Below, one piece after another: positions 1-10,323 of a stretch of 64,000 bases of DNA. The notes below the pieces were generated by a model, which did no database searches, had not been told where the DNA came from, and saw only the letters and a list, made by a program, of their open reading frames with translations. Position numbers and translations under genes: made by a program. Origin of the DNA: Paraliobacillus ryukyuensis. GTDB taxonomy: Bacteria > Bacillota > Bacilli > Bacillales > Amphibacillaceae. The DNA lies in assembly GCF_003315295.1 (NCBI RefSeq), contig NZ_QNRI01000009.1, forward strand, positions 62,001-126,000, in the 5' to 3' direction. Position 1 is the stretch's first letter; each line of letters starts with the position of its first letter.

Positions 1-585
1 AAAGAAAGAGATAAATACGTTTGTCCCTTCTGGAACGACACCTACACCCCAATATAAATGACGTAAGCCTTGTATTAGTATAGCAAATGGCACAATGGAC
101 GCAAGGGCTATCCATCTATTTTTTGACATTAAGGCTAAAAGTATGGCCCCTCCAAATAAAATTTGATTGGTATAGCCTTGGATTTGATCGGCATATGGTA
201 CTAATATATTCGCTAATAATAAGCTAACCGGAACAGCAACAATCGTTCCTATAACCGAACCAGAAGCCATTTTTCTAATGCTAAGATCAGATTTTCCATG
301 CTTTTTCAACACAATCGCATGCTCAACCATTGGCGCAGCCATTACCCCACCTGGCACACCTGCTACAGCGACTGGGATTGAATCGGTGAGTTTCTTAGCA
401 ATAATAGCTGCCATAAAAAAGGTTAGAATAACAATCGGCTCTAAACCCGTTAAAACCAAAACTAACGTTACTGGCGCTAACACTGCTGTTTCATCCGTTC
501 CAGGTGCAATACCAATCAGGGTGTAAATCAGTGTTCCTCCGACTGCCGCAAGCAACATTTGCATTATTACACCAGCATCTAACAT
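1..585 (-). CDS. TctA-family transporter permease (C-terminus beyond window edge)
   Basis: The first 195 codons of a polytopic membrane protein read without a stop to the window edge, so the C-terminus is missing. It begins MLDAGVIMQMLLAAVGG and has the glycine/proline-rich segments GIAPGTDETAVLAP and VAGVPGGVMAAPMVEH that resemble the tripartite tricarboxylate transporter TctA family. Such proteins form the large permease of carboxylate uptake systems. The ATG lies two bases after the stop of the upstream small membrane gene, with GGAGG about 11 bases ahead, so the two are probably translationally coupled. No periplasmic-type binding protein is visible in the window. The family call is by motif recognition; substrate is unknown. 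Confidence 0.7.
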   Translation of the reverse strand, partial: MLDAGVIMQMLLAAVGGTLIYTLIGIAPGTDETAVLAPVTLVLVLTGLEPIVILTFFMAAIIAKKLTDSIPVAVAGVPGGVMAAPMVEHAIVLKKHGKSDLSIRKMASGSVIGTIVAVPVSLLLANILVPYADQIQGYTNQILFGGAILLALMSKNRWIALASIVPFAILIQGLRHLYWGVGVVPEGTNVFISFF

Positions 586-587
586 AC

Positions 588-842
588 TTACTTATCCTCC
601 GTAGTTTCAAATTTACGTTTTGGCTTAATGATAATACTTGAAATAATGAAACCAATAAGCGCCCCTACTAATCCATAGTACAATGGTTTAGGCTCTTCAT
701 TCGGAGCGATAAAGTAAGCACCTAGTGTTAGTGCACTCGTAATAACTAATGCAAGCAGTAAATCTTTTATATTAACTAAATCTGCCCATACTTCAATATT
801 TTCCTGAGAGTGTGGCTGCTTATTATGGTGCACAGTTTTCAC
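588..842 (-). CDS. small two-helix membrane protein upstream of TctA-like permease
   Basis: An 84-residue protein with a polar N-terminus (residues 1-27), two hydrophobic segments (about 28-46 and 54-71) and a basic C-terminal tail. It is the first gene of a two-gene unit with the TctA-like permease and ends two bases before that gene's ATG. By position it could be the small (TctB-like) subunit, but it is shorter than typical TctB and I see no diagnostic motif. Function is therefore inferred from context only. Confidence 0.6.
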   Translation of the reverse strand: MKTVHHNKQPHSQENIEVWADLVNIKDLLLALVITSALTLGAYFIAPNEEPKPLYYGLVGALIGFIISSIIIKPKRKFETTEDK

Positions 843-916
843 TCCTTCATTATATAGATAGTAAAAGTTATTAGAAATTTTATTATAAAGTAATTAAAAT
901 GGACAATCAATCTTAT

Positions 917-933
917 TGACGTGATAATCGTCA
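917..933. promoter_or_regulatory. short inverted repeat between divergent genes
   Basis: TGACG and CGTCA lie seven bases apart in the 214-base gap between the transporter unit (minus) and the membrane gene at 1057 (plus). It could be an operator for either side. Five-base arms are short, so chance is possible. Confidence 0.25.
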
Positions 934-1056
934 CAATTTTACCACGTGAATAGCTATCCCTAAAAGTAGTTTGCATTTTTCTAAACGGTATATACGTTGA
1001 GCTAATTAACTGTGTTACACTAGTTGTACCATATTTAGTAAATTAGGAGGATTACT

Positions 1057-1794
1057 ATGCAATGGGAGTTGCCAAATATTATTCAATTAATTTTTATCAT
1101 AATTAGTTGGTTCCTTTTCTTTTTCATTGGATTCTTTGTTATTCGCAAAAAACAAAAAGAACGTCCAAGAATATGGGTCGCTTTCATTTTACTATTAATT
1201 GGTTTGTTTTCATTCTCTGTTAACTTACTTTGGGATGGACTACTGCTACAGATAAGTATTTTACCTCTAGGAGTGTGGTTGGTATTTCTCATTTATTATT
1301 TTCAGGATCAACATGCTGCTTTTTATAAGCATCAAAATAGGTGGTATCGACATCGACCGTATCTTTGGCTTGGCTTCTTTACTAATTATCTATTTCTAAT
1401 AATGATGGTTCTTGCACATTTACTATTTTCACTTGTATATCCGAGTAAGCAGCTTATTACCTTTATTAGCGACTCAGGTGGAGCGTCTACCCTAAGAATA
1501 CATAATACAGCTGAAACAAAAGTATTTGATAAGCAAGCTTTACAAACCCAATTACATCAAGCTCAGCTACAACAAGTCGATGGAGGAGAGTGGTTCAGTA
1601 GCTCAGATCCAACCTTTAACCATGGAGAAGTAAATGAAAAGTTTGCCTATATACTTATAGGAACGAAAGCAAAATGGGGGTCTAATCTTGAACCGCTCAT
1701 TTTTGTAGAAGATAATGGTAAAGGGTTGTTGATTCAGACGGAACAACAACAATATTATTTTACACTTGATCAATCTATTTGGGAGGAGGAATAA
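1057..1794 (+). CDS. uncharacterised membrane protein with C-terminal soluble domain
   Basis: I do not recognise this 245-residue protein. The N-terminal half has four likely membrane helices (about residues 10-29, 40-58, 64-81 and 105-128). The rest (about 135-245) is hydrophilic and probably one folded domain on the outer face. The start is supported by TTAGGAGG six bases ahead of the ATG. The next gene begins six bases after its stop and its ribosome binding site lies inside the last codons here, so the two form an operon. A joint envelope function is possible, but nothing names it. Confidence 0.65.
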   Translation: MQWELPNIIQLIFIIISWFLFFFIGFFVIRKKQKERPRIWVAFILLLIGLFSFSVNLLWDGLLLQISILPLGVWLVFLIYYFQDQHAAFYKHQNRWYRHRPYLWLGFFTNYLFLIMMVLAHLLFSLVYPSKQLITFISDSGGASTLRIHNTAETKVFDKQALQTQLHQAQLQQVDGGEWFSSSDPTFNHGEVNEKFAYILIGTKAKWGSNLEPLIFVEDNGKGLLIQTEQQQYYFTLDQSIWEEE

Positions 1795-1799
1795 ACCAT

Positions 1800-2549
1800 A
1801 TGACAAAAAAACGTTTTGCTTGGCGTACCGGTATCCTCGTGGTGTTAGCTTTCGGGATTATTAGTAGCTATTATTTCTTTTCCCTTACACCTCCTGGGCC
1901 AATCCCTTCTACCAATAAATTACTTAAGACATTAAATCAAACGATTAAAGACAATAGCTACGAAGAACGTGACATCAAAGTAAGTTCCATTCAGGATACC
2001 AAAAAATTAGACGATAACACCATCTTTACTCCATTCAAAACAAGTAGCGGTTCCTACGGGTACGGTGTATTTACATGGGAAAGACTTCATTGGAAAGTTC
2101 ATTCCATGGATACAGAAGGTACACCTGCATTCGTTTCAGTTGATTCAGATGATCCAACTACTTATTTTTTTGTATGGAATTTTGATCCTGAAGAACCGGT
2201 TAGTACATTGTATTTTTATTTCTTACAAGATCGAAATTATAACATGGAAGCTTATTTTCCTGGTGTACAGATGGAGCAACAAGTAACCATTAACTCAACT
2301 GATTATGGAAGTTTGGAGTTCCCCACAGAATGGCGTTACCTCTTAACTGAGGGGAAGGATCCTAATAACAAAAGTGTCTTTTCTACTTCTCCTTCATTTA
2401 CTCAATTAGGTTGGCTTGCAGAAAATAGCAAAGGAGAAGTGTTCAGTCCTAAAAAAACGGTGCGGTACGATAACTTTTCATATATGGATAAACGTACCAA
2501 TGATAATTTTTATTTTAACCAACTATATGAAAATGATTTAGAAAAATGA
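1800..2549 (+). CDS. uncharacterised membrane-anchored extracytoplasmic protein
   Basis: A 249-residue protein with a basic N-terminus (MTKKRFAWR), one hydrophobic segment at about residues 11-29 and a long hydrophilic, aromatic-rich remainder. This fits an uncleaved signal anchor with an external domain. A TTG 21 bases upstream would extend the frame, but GGAGGAGGA at 1782-1790 is correctly spaced for the ATG at 1800. There is no lipobox cysteine. It is the second gene of the operon starting at 1057. Function unknown. Confidence 0.65.
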   Translation: MTKKRFAWRTGILVVLAFGIISSYYFFSLTPPGPIPSTNKLLKTLNQTIKDNSYEERDIKVSSIQDTKKLDDNTIFTPFKTSSGSYGYGVFTWERLHWKVHSMDTEGTPAFVSVDSDDPTTYFFVWNFDPEEPVSTLYFYFLQDRNYNMEAYFPGVQMEQQVTINSTDYGSLEFPTEWRYLLTEGKDPNNKSVFSTSPSFTQLGWLAENSKGEVFSPKKTVRYDNFSYMDKRTNDNFYFNQLYENDLEK

Positions 2550-2640
2550 GAAACTATCTAGAGAAACAGATATTTTCTATTCATCCTCCAGTGTGATAAA
2601 GTATAAAGTAGAGGAACTAAAGCTTTAGGGGGCATAAACA

Positions 2641-3435
2641 ATGAAAAAAACACTAACATTAGCAGGCTCTGATTCAAGCGGTGGAGCTGGTATTCAAGCT
2701 GATTTAAAAACATTCCAAGAGCATGCGGTATATGGAATGACAGCACTAACTTCAATTGTTTCAATGGAACCAGAAGATTGGAGTCATCAAGTGACGCCAA
2801 TTGAAGTAAACACAGTTGAAAAACAACTAAAAACCATCCTGTCTGTTGGCATTGACGCGATGAAAACGGGGATGCTTGGTACAGTTGATATCATCGAACT
2901 AGGTGCAAGAGAAATAAAAGCCAATGGAATTGATAAAGTTGTTATTGACCCAGTAATGGTCTGCAAAGGGGAAGATGAAGTCCTTCAACCAGAAAACACT
3001 GATGCAATGCGCGCATTATTGTTACCACTAGCAACTATTACAACGCCTAATTTGTTTGAAGCAGGCCAACTAGCACAAACTGGTCCGATTAAAACAATTG
3101 ACGGCATGAAACAAGCTGCAGAAAAAATCATCTCGCTTGGTGCACAAAATGTAGTTATCAAAGGCGGCAAAGCACTAGACCATGAGAAAGCAGTTGATCT
3201 TTTCTATGATGGTAATGAACATGTACTATTGGAAAGCGAAAAAGTAGATACAACGTATACGCACGGTGCAGGCTGTACATTTGCCGCTGCTATTACTGCT
3301 AATCTAGCAAATGGAAAAACAGTAAAAGAATCTGTTATGGCTGCCAAAGACTTCGTTCATGCTGCCATTAAACATGGATGGAAGTTAAATGAATTTGTTG
3401 GGCCAGTGAAACATGGTGCATATAACGAACAATAA
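2641..3435 (+). CDS. pdxK: pyridoxal/pyridoxine kinase (ThiD-like ribokinase fold)
   Basis: The 264-residue protein phosphorylates B6 vitamers with ATP for the pyridoxal phosphate salvage route. It matches my recall of B. subtilis PdxK (formerly called a ThiD) along its length: AGSDSSGGAG at residues 8-17, VIDPVMVCKG at 101-110, the ATP-site stretch VVIKGG at 171-176 and THGAGCTF at 207-214. Cys212 is the cysteine seen in this HMPP-kinase-like type of pyridoxal kinase. A GGGGG stretch precedes the ATG. The gene is monocistronic, with its own terminator at 3449-3476. HMP kinase side activity is possible. Confidence 0.88.
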   Translation: MKKTLTLAGSDSSGGAGIQADLKTFQEHAVYGMTALTSIVSMEPEDWSHQVTPIEVNTVEKQLKTILSVGIDAMKTGMLGTVDIIELGAREIKANGIDKVVIDPVMVCKGEDEVLQPENTDAMRALLLPLATITTPNLFEAGQLAQTGPIKTIDGMKQAAEKIISLGAQNVVIKGGKALDHEKAVDLFYDGNEHVLLESEKVDTTYTHGAGCTFAAAITANLANGKTVKESVMAAKDFVHAAIKHGWKLNEFVGPVKHGAYNEQ

Positions 3436-3448
3436 TCTATTTTCTTTA

Positions 3449-3476
3449 AAACGAAGTCAATTTGGCTTCGTTTTTT
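3449..3476 (+). terminator. terminator of pdxK
   Basis: AACGAAG and CTTCGTT form a seven-pair stem around a nine-base loop and are followed by a T run. Confidence 0.75.
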
Positions 3477-3493
3477 ATTATGAAATTCGGGCG

Positions 3494-3565
3494 AAGTGAC
3501 CGCTATAGAAGCTTAAGTGACCGTAAATCACCTCTAACTGACCGCGGCTCCATTTTAAGTGACCG
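3494..3565 (+). repeat. four copies of AAGTGACCG at exact 21-base spacing
   Basis: AAGTGACCG starts at 3494, 3515 and 3557, and a one-base variant, AACTGACCG, at 3536. Every step is 21 bases. The 12 bases between copies are not conserved. The array lies between the pdxK terminator and a sigma B-type promoter. Two helical turns per repeat would put all copies on one face of the DNA, as expected for protein binding, but 21 bases is also seven codons. Confidence 0.7.
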
Positions 3566-3595
3566 AAACACCTACGTTATGACGATGTTACCCTC

Positions 3596-3620
3596 GTTTA
3601 TTTCTCTCATAATCGGGTAA
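3596..3620 (+). promoter_or_regulatory. sigma B-type promoter of the ydaT-like gene
   Basis: GTTTAT at 3596-3601 and GGGTAA at 3615-3620 are 13 bases apart and each differs by one base from the sigma B consensus GTTTAA / GGGTAT. It lies 26 bases before the ATG of a homologue of B. subtilis YdaT, which I recall as a sigma B-controlled gene. Confidence 0.72.
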
Positions 3621-3646
3621 ACCTCCATACAAAGGAGGAATTTTTT

Positions 3647-4102
3647 ATGCCTTGGGATACAACTGATTATCCTAGTTCATTTAAAAATTTAGACACAGCC
3701 GTTCGGAAAAAAGCGATTGATATTGCCAACGCGATGCTTGATGAAGGGTACAGTGAAGGTCGAGCGATTCCTATTGCTACAACGCAAGCAAAACAATGGT
3801 ATCGTGATGCCAGCGAAAAGGAAATTAATCAGGTCAAAGAAATGAGCGATAAATCGTTACGTCATCGTGATAATAATCCGGAAGATGGGCGCCCAGAATT
3901 AATGGAAAAAGGGGAGCATGTCCTCCCACATGAAAAAGGTTGGTCCGTGCAAACGCAAGATGCAAAACAACCAGCTCATGTTTATAGGAACAAAGATGAT
4001 GCAATTGATCGCGCGAAAGGTATTGCGAAAAATAAAGGAACGGCAACCATTGTCCACGACCAAAACGGAAAAATACTACGAAGACATCAATACTCGCACT
4101 AA
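3647..4102 (+). CDS. ydaT: YdaT-like general stress protein (DUF2188 C-terminus)
   Basis: A 151-residue soluble, charged protein. The N-terminal part (MPWDTTDYPSSFKNL, then AIDIANAMLDEGYSEGRAI) matches the YdaT-like family, and residues about 97-151 (GWSVQTQDAKQPAHVYRNKD, then GTATIVHDQNG) match a DUF2188 domain. The molecular role is unknown in the family; it is linked to stress in Bacillus. AAAGGAGG lies eight bases before the ATG. The sigma B-type promoter directly upstream supports stress control. It converges on deoC and shares a bidirectional terminator. Confidence 0.75.
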   Translation: MPWDTTDYPSSFKNLDTAVRKKAIDIANAMLDEGYSEGRAIPIATTQAKQWYRDASEKEINQVKEMSDKSLRHRDNNPEDGRPELMEKGEHVLPHEKGWSVQTQDAKQPAHVYRNKDDAIDRAKGIAKNKGTATIVHDQNGKILRRHQYSH

Positions 4103-4135
4103 AAAAGATCTACTAGCTAAAGTAGATCTTTTTCC
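4102..4135. terminator. bidirectional terminator between ydaT and deoC
   Basis: AAAAAGATCTACT and AGTAGATCTTTTT form a perfect stem around a six-base loop, with A and T runs on the two sides. It can end both convergent transcripts. Confidence 0.85.
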
Positions 4136-4136
4136 T

Positions 4137-4808
4137 TTAATAATCACTATTAGATGTTTCACCTTTAACAATCGCCACACTAGCGCTTGCTCCGATTCTT
4201 GTTGCACCAGCTTCAATCATTGCTTGAGCGGTTGCTTGATCACGGACACCGCCTGAAGCTTTCACACCTACATGGGCTCCAACTGTTTTTCGCATCAATT
4301 GAATATCTTCCACTGTTGCACCGCCAGTTGAAAATCCAGTAGACGTTTTAACATAATCTGCACCAGCTTCTACTGCTAACTTACACGCTATTTCTTTTTG
4401 TTCATCAGTTAATAAGCACGTTTCAATGATTACTTTCACTAATGCTTTTTTATTAGCTGCATCCACTACCGCTTGAATATCAGCTTTCACTAAATCAGTA
4501 TCGCCATCTTTCAACGCACCAATATTAATTACCATATCTACTTCCGTTGCACCCTTACCGATGGCATCTTTTGTCTCAAATACTTTCACTTCTGATGTTG
4601 TTGCTCCTAAAGGAAAGCCAATTACCGTACAAACTGCTACATCAGAACCTGCTAAGAGGGTTGCTGCTTCTTGCACCCATGTTGGATTCACGCAGACGGA
4701 GTAAAAACCATTATCCTTCGCTTCTTGGCATAATGTTGTAATTTGATCTTTTGTCGTATTTGGCTTTAACGCCGTATGATCGATTTTACTTGCTAGGGTT
4801 GTTGCCAT
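4137..4808 (-). CDS. deoC: deoxyribose-phosphate aldolase
   Basis: The enzyme splits 2-deoxyribose 5-phosphate to glyceraldehyde 3-phosphate and acetaldehyde, the last step of deoxynucleoside breakdown. The 223-residue form is the usual length. The Schiff-base lysine is in VKTSTGF (Lys154), the second active-site lysine in GVKASGGVR (Lys183), and the catalytic Asp in EVDMVIN (Asp91). An in-frame start 12 codons upstream overlaps cdd, but GGAGG just before the ATG at 4808 favours the shorter form. It is the last gene of the nucleoside operon, 13 bases after cdd. Confidence 0.95.
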   Translation of the reverse strand: MATTLASKIDHTALKPNTTKDQITTLCQEAKDNGFYSVCVNPTWVQEAATLLAGSDVAVCTVIGFPLGATTSEVKVFETKDAIGKGATEVDMVINIGALKDGDTDLVKADIQAVVDAANKKALVKVIIETCLLTDEQKEIACKLAVEAGADYVKTSTGFSTGGATVEDIQLMRKTVGAHVGVKASGGVRDQATAQAMIEAGATRIGASASVAIVKGETSNSDY

Positions 4809-4821
4809 CTGTTCTCCTCCT

Positions 4822-5259
<438 letters not shown>

Positions 5260-6087
5260 TTATAGGAGCTTATTCATACGTGTTAATACTTCTTTTACAA
5301 AAGTTAAGAAAGATTCTCTTACTTTTTCTGTCGTTTCTATAACTTCATCATGCGATAATGGCTGATCAAGAATACCCGCTGCCATGTTAGAAATACATGA
5401 AATGCCTAAACAATCCATACCTGCATGACGAGCTACAATAACTTCAGGAACAGTGGACATACCTACCGCGTCTCCTCCAAGTGTTCGTAGCATGCGAATT
5501 TCGGCTGGTGTTTCATAGCTCGGCCCTGTATTCCAAACGTACACACCTTGTTTTACATCTAGATCCATGTCTTTCGCTGCTTGTTGAGCGATTTGTTGTA
5601 GCTCTTTGGCATAAGCTGTTGACATGTCTGGAAAACGAACACCTAGTTGTGATTCATTTGGTCCGATTAATGGATTTTGTCCTGTATTATTAATATGATC
5701 AGTAATCAACATCAGATCACCTGGATTTAAATCAGCATTTACGCCTCCAGCAGCATTGGTAACCACAAGCTTCTCCACACCTAATGCTCGCATAACACGA
5801 ACGGGTGAAGTTACTGCTTGAACATCATATCCTTCATAAAAATGAAAACGTCCTTGCATCGCGATAACAGGAACACCCATTAACGTTCCACTAACTAACT
5901 GACCAGCATGTCCTTCTACAGTGGAAACTGGAAAACCTGGAATTGTTTCATATTTAATTTTTACTGGATTTTCAATTTCGTCAGCAAGCATACCTAAGCC
6001 AGAGCCTAAAATTAACCCTACTTTCGGAGCACCGGAAAGTTTTGCTGAAATAAACGAAGCTGCTTCTTCAATTTGTTGAAGATTCAT
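5260..6087 (-). CDS. punA: purine-nucleoside phosphorylase (trimeric type)
   Basis: The protein splits guanosine, inosine and their deoxy forms with phosphate to free base and (deoxy)ribose 1-phosphate. Its 275 residues have the trimeric PNP (PupG/PunA) signatures: phosphate site GSGLG at 28-32, GRFHFYEGY at 79-87, the base-binding Glu192 in GPSYETP, VGMSTVPE at 208-215 and Asn234 in CISNMAAG. It follows deoB by 13 bases, so its sugar phosphate product is immediately usable by the mutase encoded beside it. Confidence 0.93.
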   Translation of the reverse strand: MNLQQIEEAASFISAKLSGAPKVGLILGSGLGMLADEIENPVKIKYETIPGFPVSTVEGHAGQLVSGTLMGVPVIAMQGRFHFYEGYDVQAVTSPVRVMRALGVEKLVVTNAAGGVNADLNPGDLMLITDHINNTGQNPLIGPNESQLGVRFPDMSTAYAKELQQIAQQAAKDMDLDVKQGVYVWNTGPSYETPAEIRMLRTLGGDAVGMSTVPEVIVARHAGMDCLGISCISNMAAGILDQPLSHDEVIETTEKVRESFLTFVKEVLTRMNKLL

Positions 6088-6100
6088 CAGACTTTCCTCC

Positions 6101-7282
6101 TTACTTAATGTCTTTTAGAAAACTAACGCCATGTGCAGGCATTTTAACTTTAAAGTTCTCGGCAACTGTTGCGCCAATATCCGCAAATGTGTTTCGCAAT
6201 GATAACTCTTTACCCTCTGAAATTCCTTTATGATGGACGAGTAATGGAACATACTCACGTGTATGGTCTGTTCCATGATGAACTGGGTCGTTCCCATGGT
6301 CTGCAGTAATTATGAGTAAGTCATCATCATTTAATTTCTCTAATACTTCCGGTAAGCGTTTATCAAACGTTTCTAATGCTTTTCCATAACCTTCTGGATC
6401 ACGACGGTGACCATATTTTGCATCAAAATCAACCAAATTCAAGAAGTTCAAACCATGAAAATCTTTCTCCATTGATTGAATGAATTTTTCCATACCATCA
6501 TCATTATCTTTGGTGCGGATCTCTTCGGTGACGCCTTCTCCATCATAGATATCAGAAATTTTACCTAGCGCAACCACATCGTAACCTTCATCTTTTAAAT
6601 CATTCATTACCGTTCTACCAAATGGTTTCAACGCATAGTCATGTCGGTTCGATGTACGTTCAAAAGCACCTGGCTCACCAACAAATGGACGAGCAATCAC
6701 ACGACCTACCATATACTTATCGTTCTTCGTTAATTCACGTGCAATTTGACAGATTTTATACTGCTCTTCAATTGGCACAATATCCTCGTGTGCTGCAATT
6801 TGAAGGACAGAGTCTGCAGATGTATAGACAATTAATGCGCCTGTCTCCATGTGTTCTTTGCCTAGTTCTTTAATAATCTCTGTTCCAGATGCAGGTTTAT
6901 TTCCAATGATTTTTCTGCCTGTTTTTTCTTCTAATTGTTGTAACAAGTCATCTGGAAATCCTTCAGGAAATGTTTGAAATGGCTGATCAATATATAGACC
7001 CATGATTTCCCAATGACCAGTCATGGTATCTTTTCCATTCGACGCTTCTTGCATTTTAGTGTAATGTGCTAATGGCTGCTCTGCCTTCTCGATGCCTTGA
7101 ATTTCTCTAATATTACTTAGTCCCATCTTTCCAATCGTCGGCATATGCAAACCATTCATTTTTTCAGCTATGTGCCCTAACGTATCTGCACCAACATCAT
7201 TAAATTGCCCCGCATCTGGTGCTTCACCGATACCAACCGAATCCATCACGATTAAGAAAACACGTTTAAATGATGAACTCAT
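6101..7282 (-). CDS. deoB: phosphopentomutase
   Basis: The enzyme converts ribose or deoxyribose 1-phosphate to the 5-phosphate, joining the phosphorylases to DeoC. The 393-residue length is typical. Alkaline-phosphatase-fold motifs are visible: [14 protein letters not shown] with metal ligand Asp14, the phosphorylated threonine region KDTMTGHWE (Thr86), [11 protein letters not shown], and ITADHGNDP with [12 protein letters not shown] near the C-terminus. AAGGAAGG lies upstream of the ATG. Gene symbol drm is a synonym. Confidence 0.95.
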   Translation of the reverse strand: MSSSFKRVFLIVMDSVGIGEAPDAGQFNDVGADTLGHIAEKMNGLHMPTIGKMGLSNIREIQGIEKAEQPLAHYTKMQEASNGKDTMTGHWEIMGLYIDQPFQTFPEGFPDDLLQQLEEKTGRKIIGNKPASGTEIIKELGKEHMETGALIVYTSADSVLQIAAHEDIVPIEEQYKICQIARELTKNDKYMVGRVIARPFVGEPGAFERTSNRHDYALKPFGRTVMNDLKDEGYDVVALGKISDIYDGEGVTEEIRTKDNDDGMEKFIQSMEKDFHGLNFLNLVDFDAKYGHRRDPEGYGKALETFDKRLPEVLEKLNDDDLLIITADHGNDPVHHGTDHTREYVPLLVHHKGISEGKELSLRNTFADIGATVAENFKVKMPAHGVSFLKDIK

Positions 7283-7303
7283 TTTTATCCCTTCCTTTCT
7301 TTG

Positions 7304-7468
7304 TTAAAAAAAGCTCTTAATCCAATCTCCTATGATACCGCCAAAGTAAACCCCTGCTACACCTAGCACACCAGCAAGTACTGGTGGTGCTGGCAATGGC
7401 AGTTTCAGAAATTTAAATACAATGCCTACACTTATGCCTGCTACTAAAGCTAAGATTAATTCTTTCAT
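7304..7468 (-). CDS. xapX: XapX-like small membrane protein
   Basis: A 54-residue protein reads MKELILALVAGISVGIVFKF, continues with the proline-rich LPLPAPPVLAGVLGVAGVY, and ends IIGDWIKSFF. Two short hydrophobic helices around a conserved PAPP turn match the XapX (DUF1427) family of tiny membrane proteins, which were named from the xanthosine gene region of E. coli. AGGAGAG precedes the ATG and the stop is 21 bases before the deoB start. Its place between pdp and deoB supports a role linked to nucleosides, but the biochemical function is unknown. Confidence 0.8.
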   Translation of the reverse strand: MKELILALVAGISVGIVFKFLKLPLPAPPVLAGVLGVAGVYFGGIIGDWIKSFF

Positions 7469-7529
7469 CTGTTCTCTCCTAGTTGCTATTTTACCTGCCG
7501 CTTAGTTAGATGTCCAACCTTTACCACCT

Positions 7530-8834
7530 TTATTGGTCAATAACACCGTAAACCAATCGATTTTCTGCAGGCTCTTGCTCCGTAATCGTATAAGCTTGCT
7601 GAATTTTTTCAATTACCTCAGCTACATCTGCTTTGTTACTGTGGATGGTTACAATGGATTCTCCTTCTTTAACAGGATCACCAACTTTTTTCTGTAATAC
7701 CAACCCAACAGCTAAATCAATGGTTGAGTCTTTGGTAATCCGACCAGCACCCAACATACTTGCTGCTATGCCGATTTCATCCGCAATGATATCTGAAATG
7801 TAACCATCAGCGGTTGCTTTCACTTCCATTTGGTAAGCAGCTGTTGGTAGTTTAGTCGGGTCATCTACTACAGATGCATCACCACCTTGAGAAGAAAGAA
7901 ATGTTTTAAATTTCTCAATCGCCTTACCAGATTGAATGGCATCTTCCAACATTGACCGAGCTTCTTCAATTGAGTTTGCTTTATTCGCTAAGTAAACCAT
8001 CTGGCTTCCTAATGTTAAGCAAAGCTCATGTAAATCTGCTGGCCCATGACCATGTAGTGTATCAATTGCTTCTTTTACTTCTAGAGCATTTCCAATGGCA
8101 AAGCCAAGTGGTTGATTCATATCCGAAATGACAGCAATCGTGTTTCTACCTGCGCCATTTCCGATTTGGACCATTGCTTTAGCCAATGCTTTTGCATCGT
8201 CTAGTTCCTTCATAAATGCTCCAGAACCTGTTTTTACATCTAGGACAATCGCATCTGCGCCAGAAGCAATTTTTTTACTCATAATGGAGCTTGCAATCAG
8301 TGGAATTGAATTGACTGTTGCAGTTACATCGCGTAGGCTATAGAGTTTTTTATCTGCTGGAGTCAAATTACCACTTTGTCCAACGACTGCAATTTTATTT
8401 TTATTCACTAATTGATTAAATGTCTTTCCGTCTAATTCAACTTGAAAACCTTCTATTGATTCTAACTTATCGATTGTTCCGCCTGTATGCCCAAGACCGC
8501 GTCCAGACATTTTAGCAACAGGAACACCTACAGCTGCTACTAATGGCGCTAAGATTAGTGTGGTCGTATCACCTACACCACCAGTACTGTGTTTATCTAC
8601 TTTAATTCCATCAATGTCCGACAGATTAATTTGATCTCCTGACTCTACCATTGCCATCGTGAGGTTTACACGTTCTTCTGTTGTCATATCTTGAAAATAT
8701 AACGCCATCGCTAAAGCTGACATTTGATAATCTGGAATTTCATCATTGGTATAACCCGCAATAACAAAGTCAATTTCTTCTTTGGTTAATGCTTGCCCAT
8801 CTCTTTTTTTTGCGATTACATCTACCATTCTCAT
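7530..8834 (-). CDS. pdp: pyrimidine-nucleoside phosphorylase
   Basis: The enzyme splits uridine, deoxyuridine and thymidine with phosphate. The 434-residue form starts [13 protein letters not shown] like B. subtilis Pdp; a start eight codons further upstream lacks a ribosome binding site, whereas AAAGG stands nine bases before the chosen ATG. The signature [11 protein letters not shown] and [18 protein letters not shown] are present, as is the C-terminal glycine-rich domain. It sits 38 bases after nupC and 61 bases before xapX in the same operon. Confidence 0.94.
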   Translation of the reverse strand: MRMVDVIAKKRDGQALTKEEIDFVIAGYTNDEIPDYQMSALAMALYFQDMTTEERVNLTMAMVESGDQINLSDIDGIKVDKHSTGGVGDTTTLILAPLVAAVGVPVAKMSGRGLGHTGGTIDKLESIEGFQVELDGKTFNQLVNKNKIAVVGQSGNLTPADKKLYSLRDVTATVNSIPLIASSIMSKKIASGADAIVLDVKTGSGAFMKELDDAKALAKAMVQIGNGAGRNTIAVISDMNQPLGFAIGNALEVKEAIDTLHGHGPADLHELCLTLGSQMVYLANKANSIEEARSMLEDAIQSGKAIEKFKTFLSSQGGDASVVDDPTKLPTAAYQMEVKATADGYISDIIADEIGIAASMLGAGRITKDSTIDLAVGLVLQKKVGDPVKEGESIVTIHSNKADVAEVIEKIQQAYTITEQEPAENRLVYGVIDQ

Positions 8835-8872
8835 TCGTCTCATCCTTTCTTTTTCCATTCTTACTTTACTTT

Positions 8873-10069
8873 TTAAAAGAACATACCTGCTATCGCGGCA
8901 CTTAGTAAGGAGGCTAGCATCCCAGCAGCTACGGCACGGAGACCTAATTGAGCAATATCTTTGCGACGATTTGGCGCTAAACCACCCAAACCACCTAACA
9001 AAATAGCCATTGAACTCAAGTTAGCAAATCCACATAACGCAAAACTTACAACTAGATTTGTTTTTGCTGATAATGACGCCATTTCCGGTGCAAAACTAGC
9101 ATAAGCAACAAACTCATTTAATACAAGCTTTTGTCCAATGAAACTTCCTGCTTGAACAGCCTCAGACCAAGGAACACCAATAGCAAATGCAAGAGGTGAA
9201 AAAATGTAACCTAAGATACCTTCTAGTGTAATACCACCAAATATTCCTAATATACCATTAATCAAAGCAATTAACGCAACAAAAGCTAGTAGCATTGCAC
9301 CAACATTTAGCGCTAGCTTTAACCCATCACTCGCACCTTTAGCCGCTGCATCGATCACATTAACTGTGTCATGATCTTTTTCTAGTTGAATATCGTCTGT
9401 TGTTTTTAACGTCTCCGTCTCAGGCATAATAATTTTCGCCATAATTAGTCCACCTGGCGCCGCCATAAAGCTTGCTGCCAATAGATATTCAAGTGGTACA
9501 CCTAATAAGGAATAACCAATCAATACCGAACCAGCCACGGATGCTAGTCCTCCTGTCATAACAGCAAACAACTCAGAACGAGTCATTTTCTCTAGAAATG
9601 GTCGAACAACAAGCGGTGCTTCTGTTTGTCCAACAAAGATATTAGCGGCAGCAGACATCGATTCTGTTTTACTTGTTCCTAACAGTTTTGATAATCCACC
9701 ACCTATAATTTTGATAAACCATTGCATAATACCTAAATAGTATAAAACTGAAATAAGCGCAGAAAAGAAAATAATAATCGGAAGTACATGAAACGCAAAA
9801 ATACTTCCATATTTATCGCTGTTTGCTAATTCACCAAACAAAAAGCTAATTCCTTCGTTAGCATAATTAATGACATTCTGAACACCTAACGTAAAGGCTT
9901 TTAAAGCATTTTGACCTGCTTCCCATTTTAACACAATAAAGGCAAAGACAATCTGAATGGATAGTCCTCCTAATATGGTGCGTAATTTAATCGATTTTTT
10001 ATGTGAAGAAAACAGAAATGCAATTGAAAGCACAACTATAATTCCAACTATACCCCATAATAAGTTCAT
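8873..10069 (-). CDS. nupC: concentrative nucleoside transporter NupC
   Basis: A 398-residue polytopic permease of the CNT family that imports nucleosides with H+ or Na+. Family motifs include [13 protein letters not shown] near the middle, [25 protein letters not shown] and [24 protein letters not shown] near the C-terminus. The frame could start nine bases earlier at a GTG, but that lies inside the GAGAGTG ribosome binding site, so the ATG at 10069 is preferred. It is the first gene of the nucleoside operon and so supplies substrate to the enzymes encoded downstream. Confidence 0.93.
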   Translation of the reverse strand: MNLLWGIVGIIVVLSIAFLFSSHKKSIKLRTILGGLSIQIVFAFIVLKWEAGQNALKAFTLGVQNVINYANEGISFLFGELANSDKYGSIFAFHVLPIIIFFSALISVLYYLGIMQWFIKIIGGGLSKLLGTSKTESMSAAANIFVGQTEAPLVVRPFLEKMTRSELFAVMTGGLASVAGSVLIGYSLLGVPLEYLLAASFMAAPGGLIMAKIIMPETETLKTTDDIQLEKDHDTVNVIDAAAKGASDGLKLALNVGAMLLAFVALIALINGILGIFGGITLEGILGYIFSPLAFAIGVPWSEAVQAGSFIGQKLVLNEFVAYASFAPEMASLSAKTNLVVSFALCGFANLSSMAILLGGLGGLAPNRRKDIAQLGLRAVAAGMLASLLSAAIAGMFF

Positions 10070-10323
10070 GAAAATCACTCTCTTTCTATAAATTGTTTAA
10101 CCACAAGTTTTAATATTAACAACTTTATTCTTCCTATGCCATCAGTTCATATAGTTGTTGGCCAAACAAACCAAATGAAAGGGCATACATTTAAGGACAA
10201 TTTCATTGTAAAGGTAAGACGTCCAACAAGTCAATGACTTTTTAGTGGATATAATTTGATTAAGAGTTTATAATTCCCATTTTGGGTGGTACACTATTGA
10301 AGAGTTTAACGGGGGAAGTCCAA

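Noticed and set aside
278-526. Open frame on the plus strand
   Set aside because: It lies wholly opposite the TctA-like permease frame and has no family pattern.
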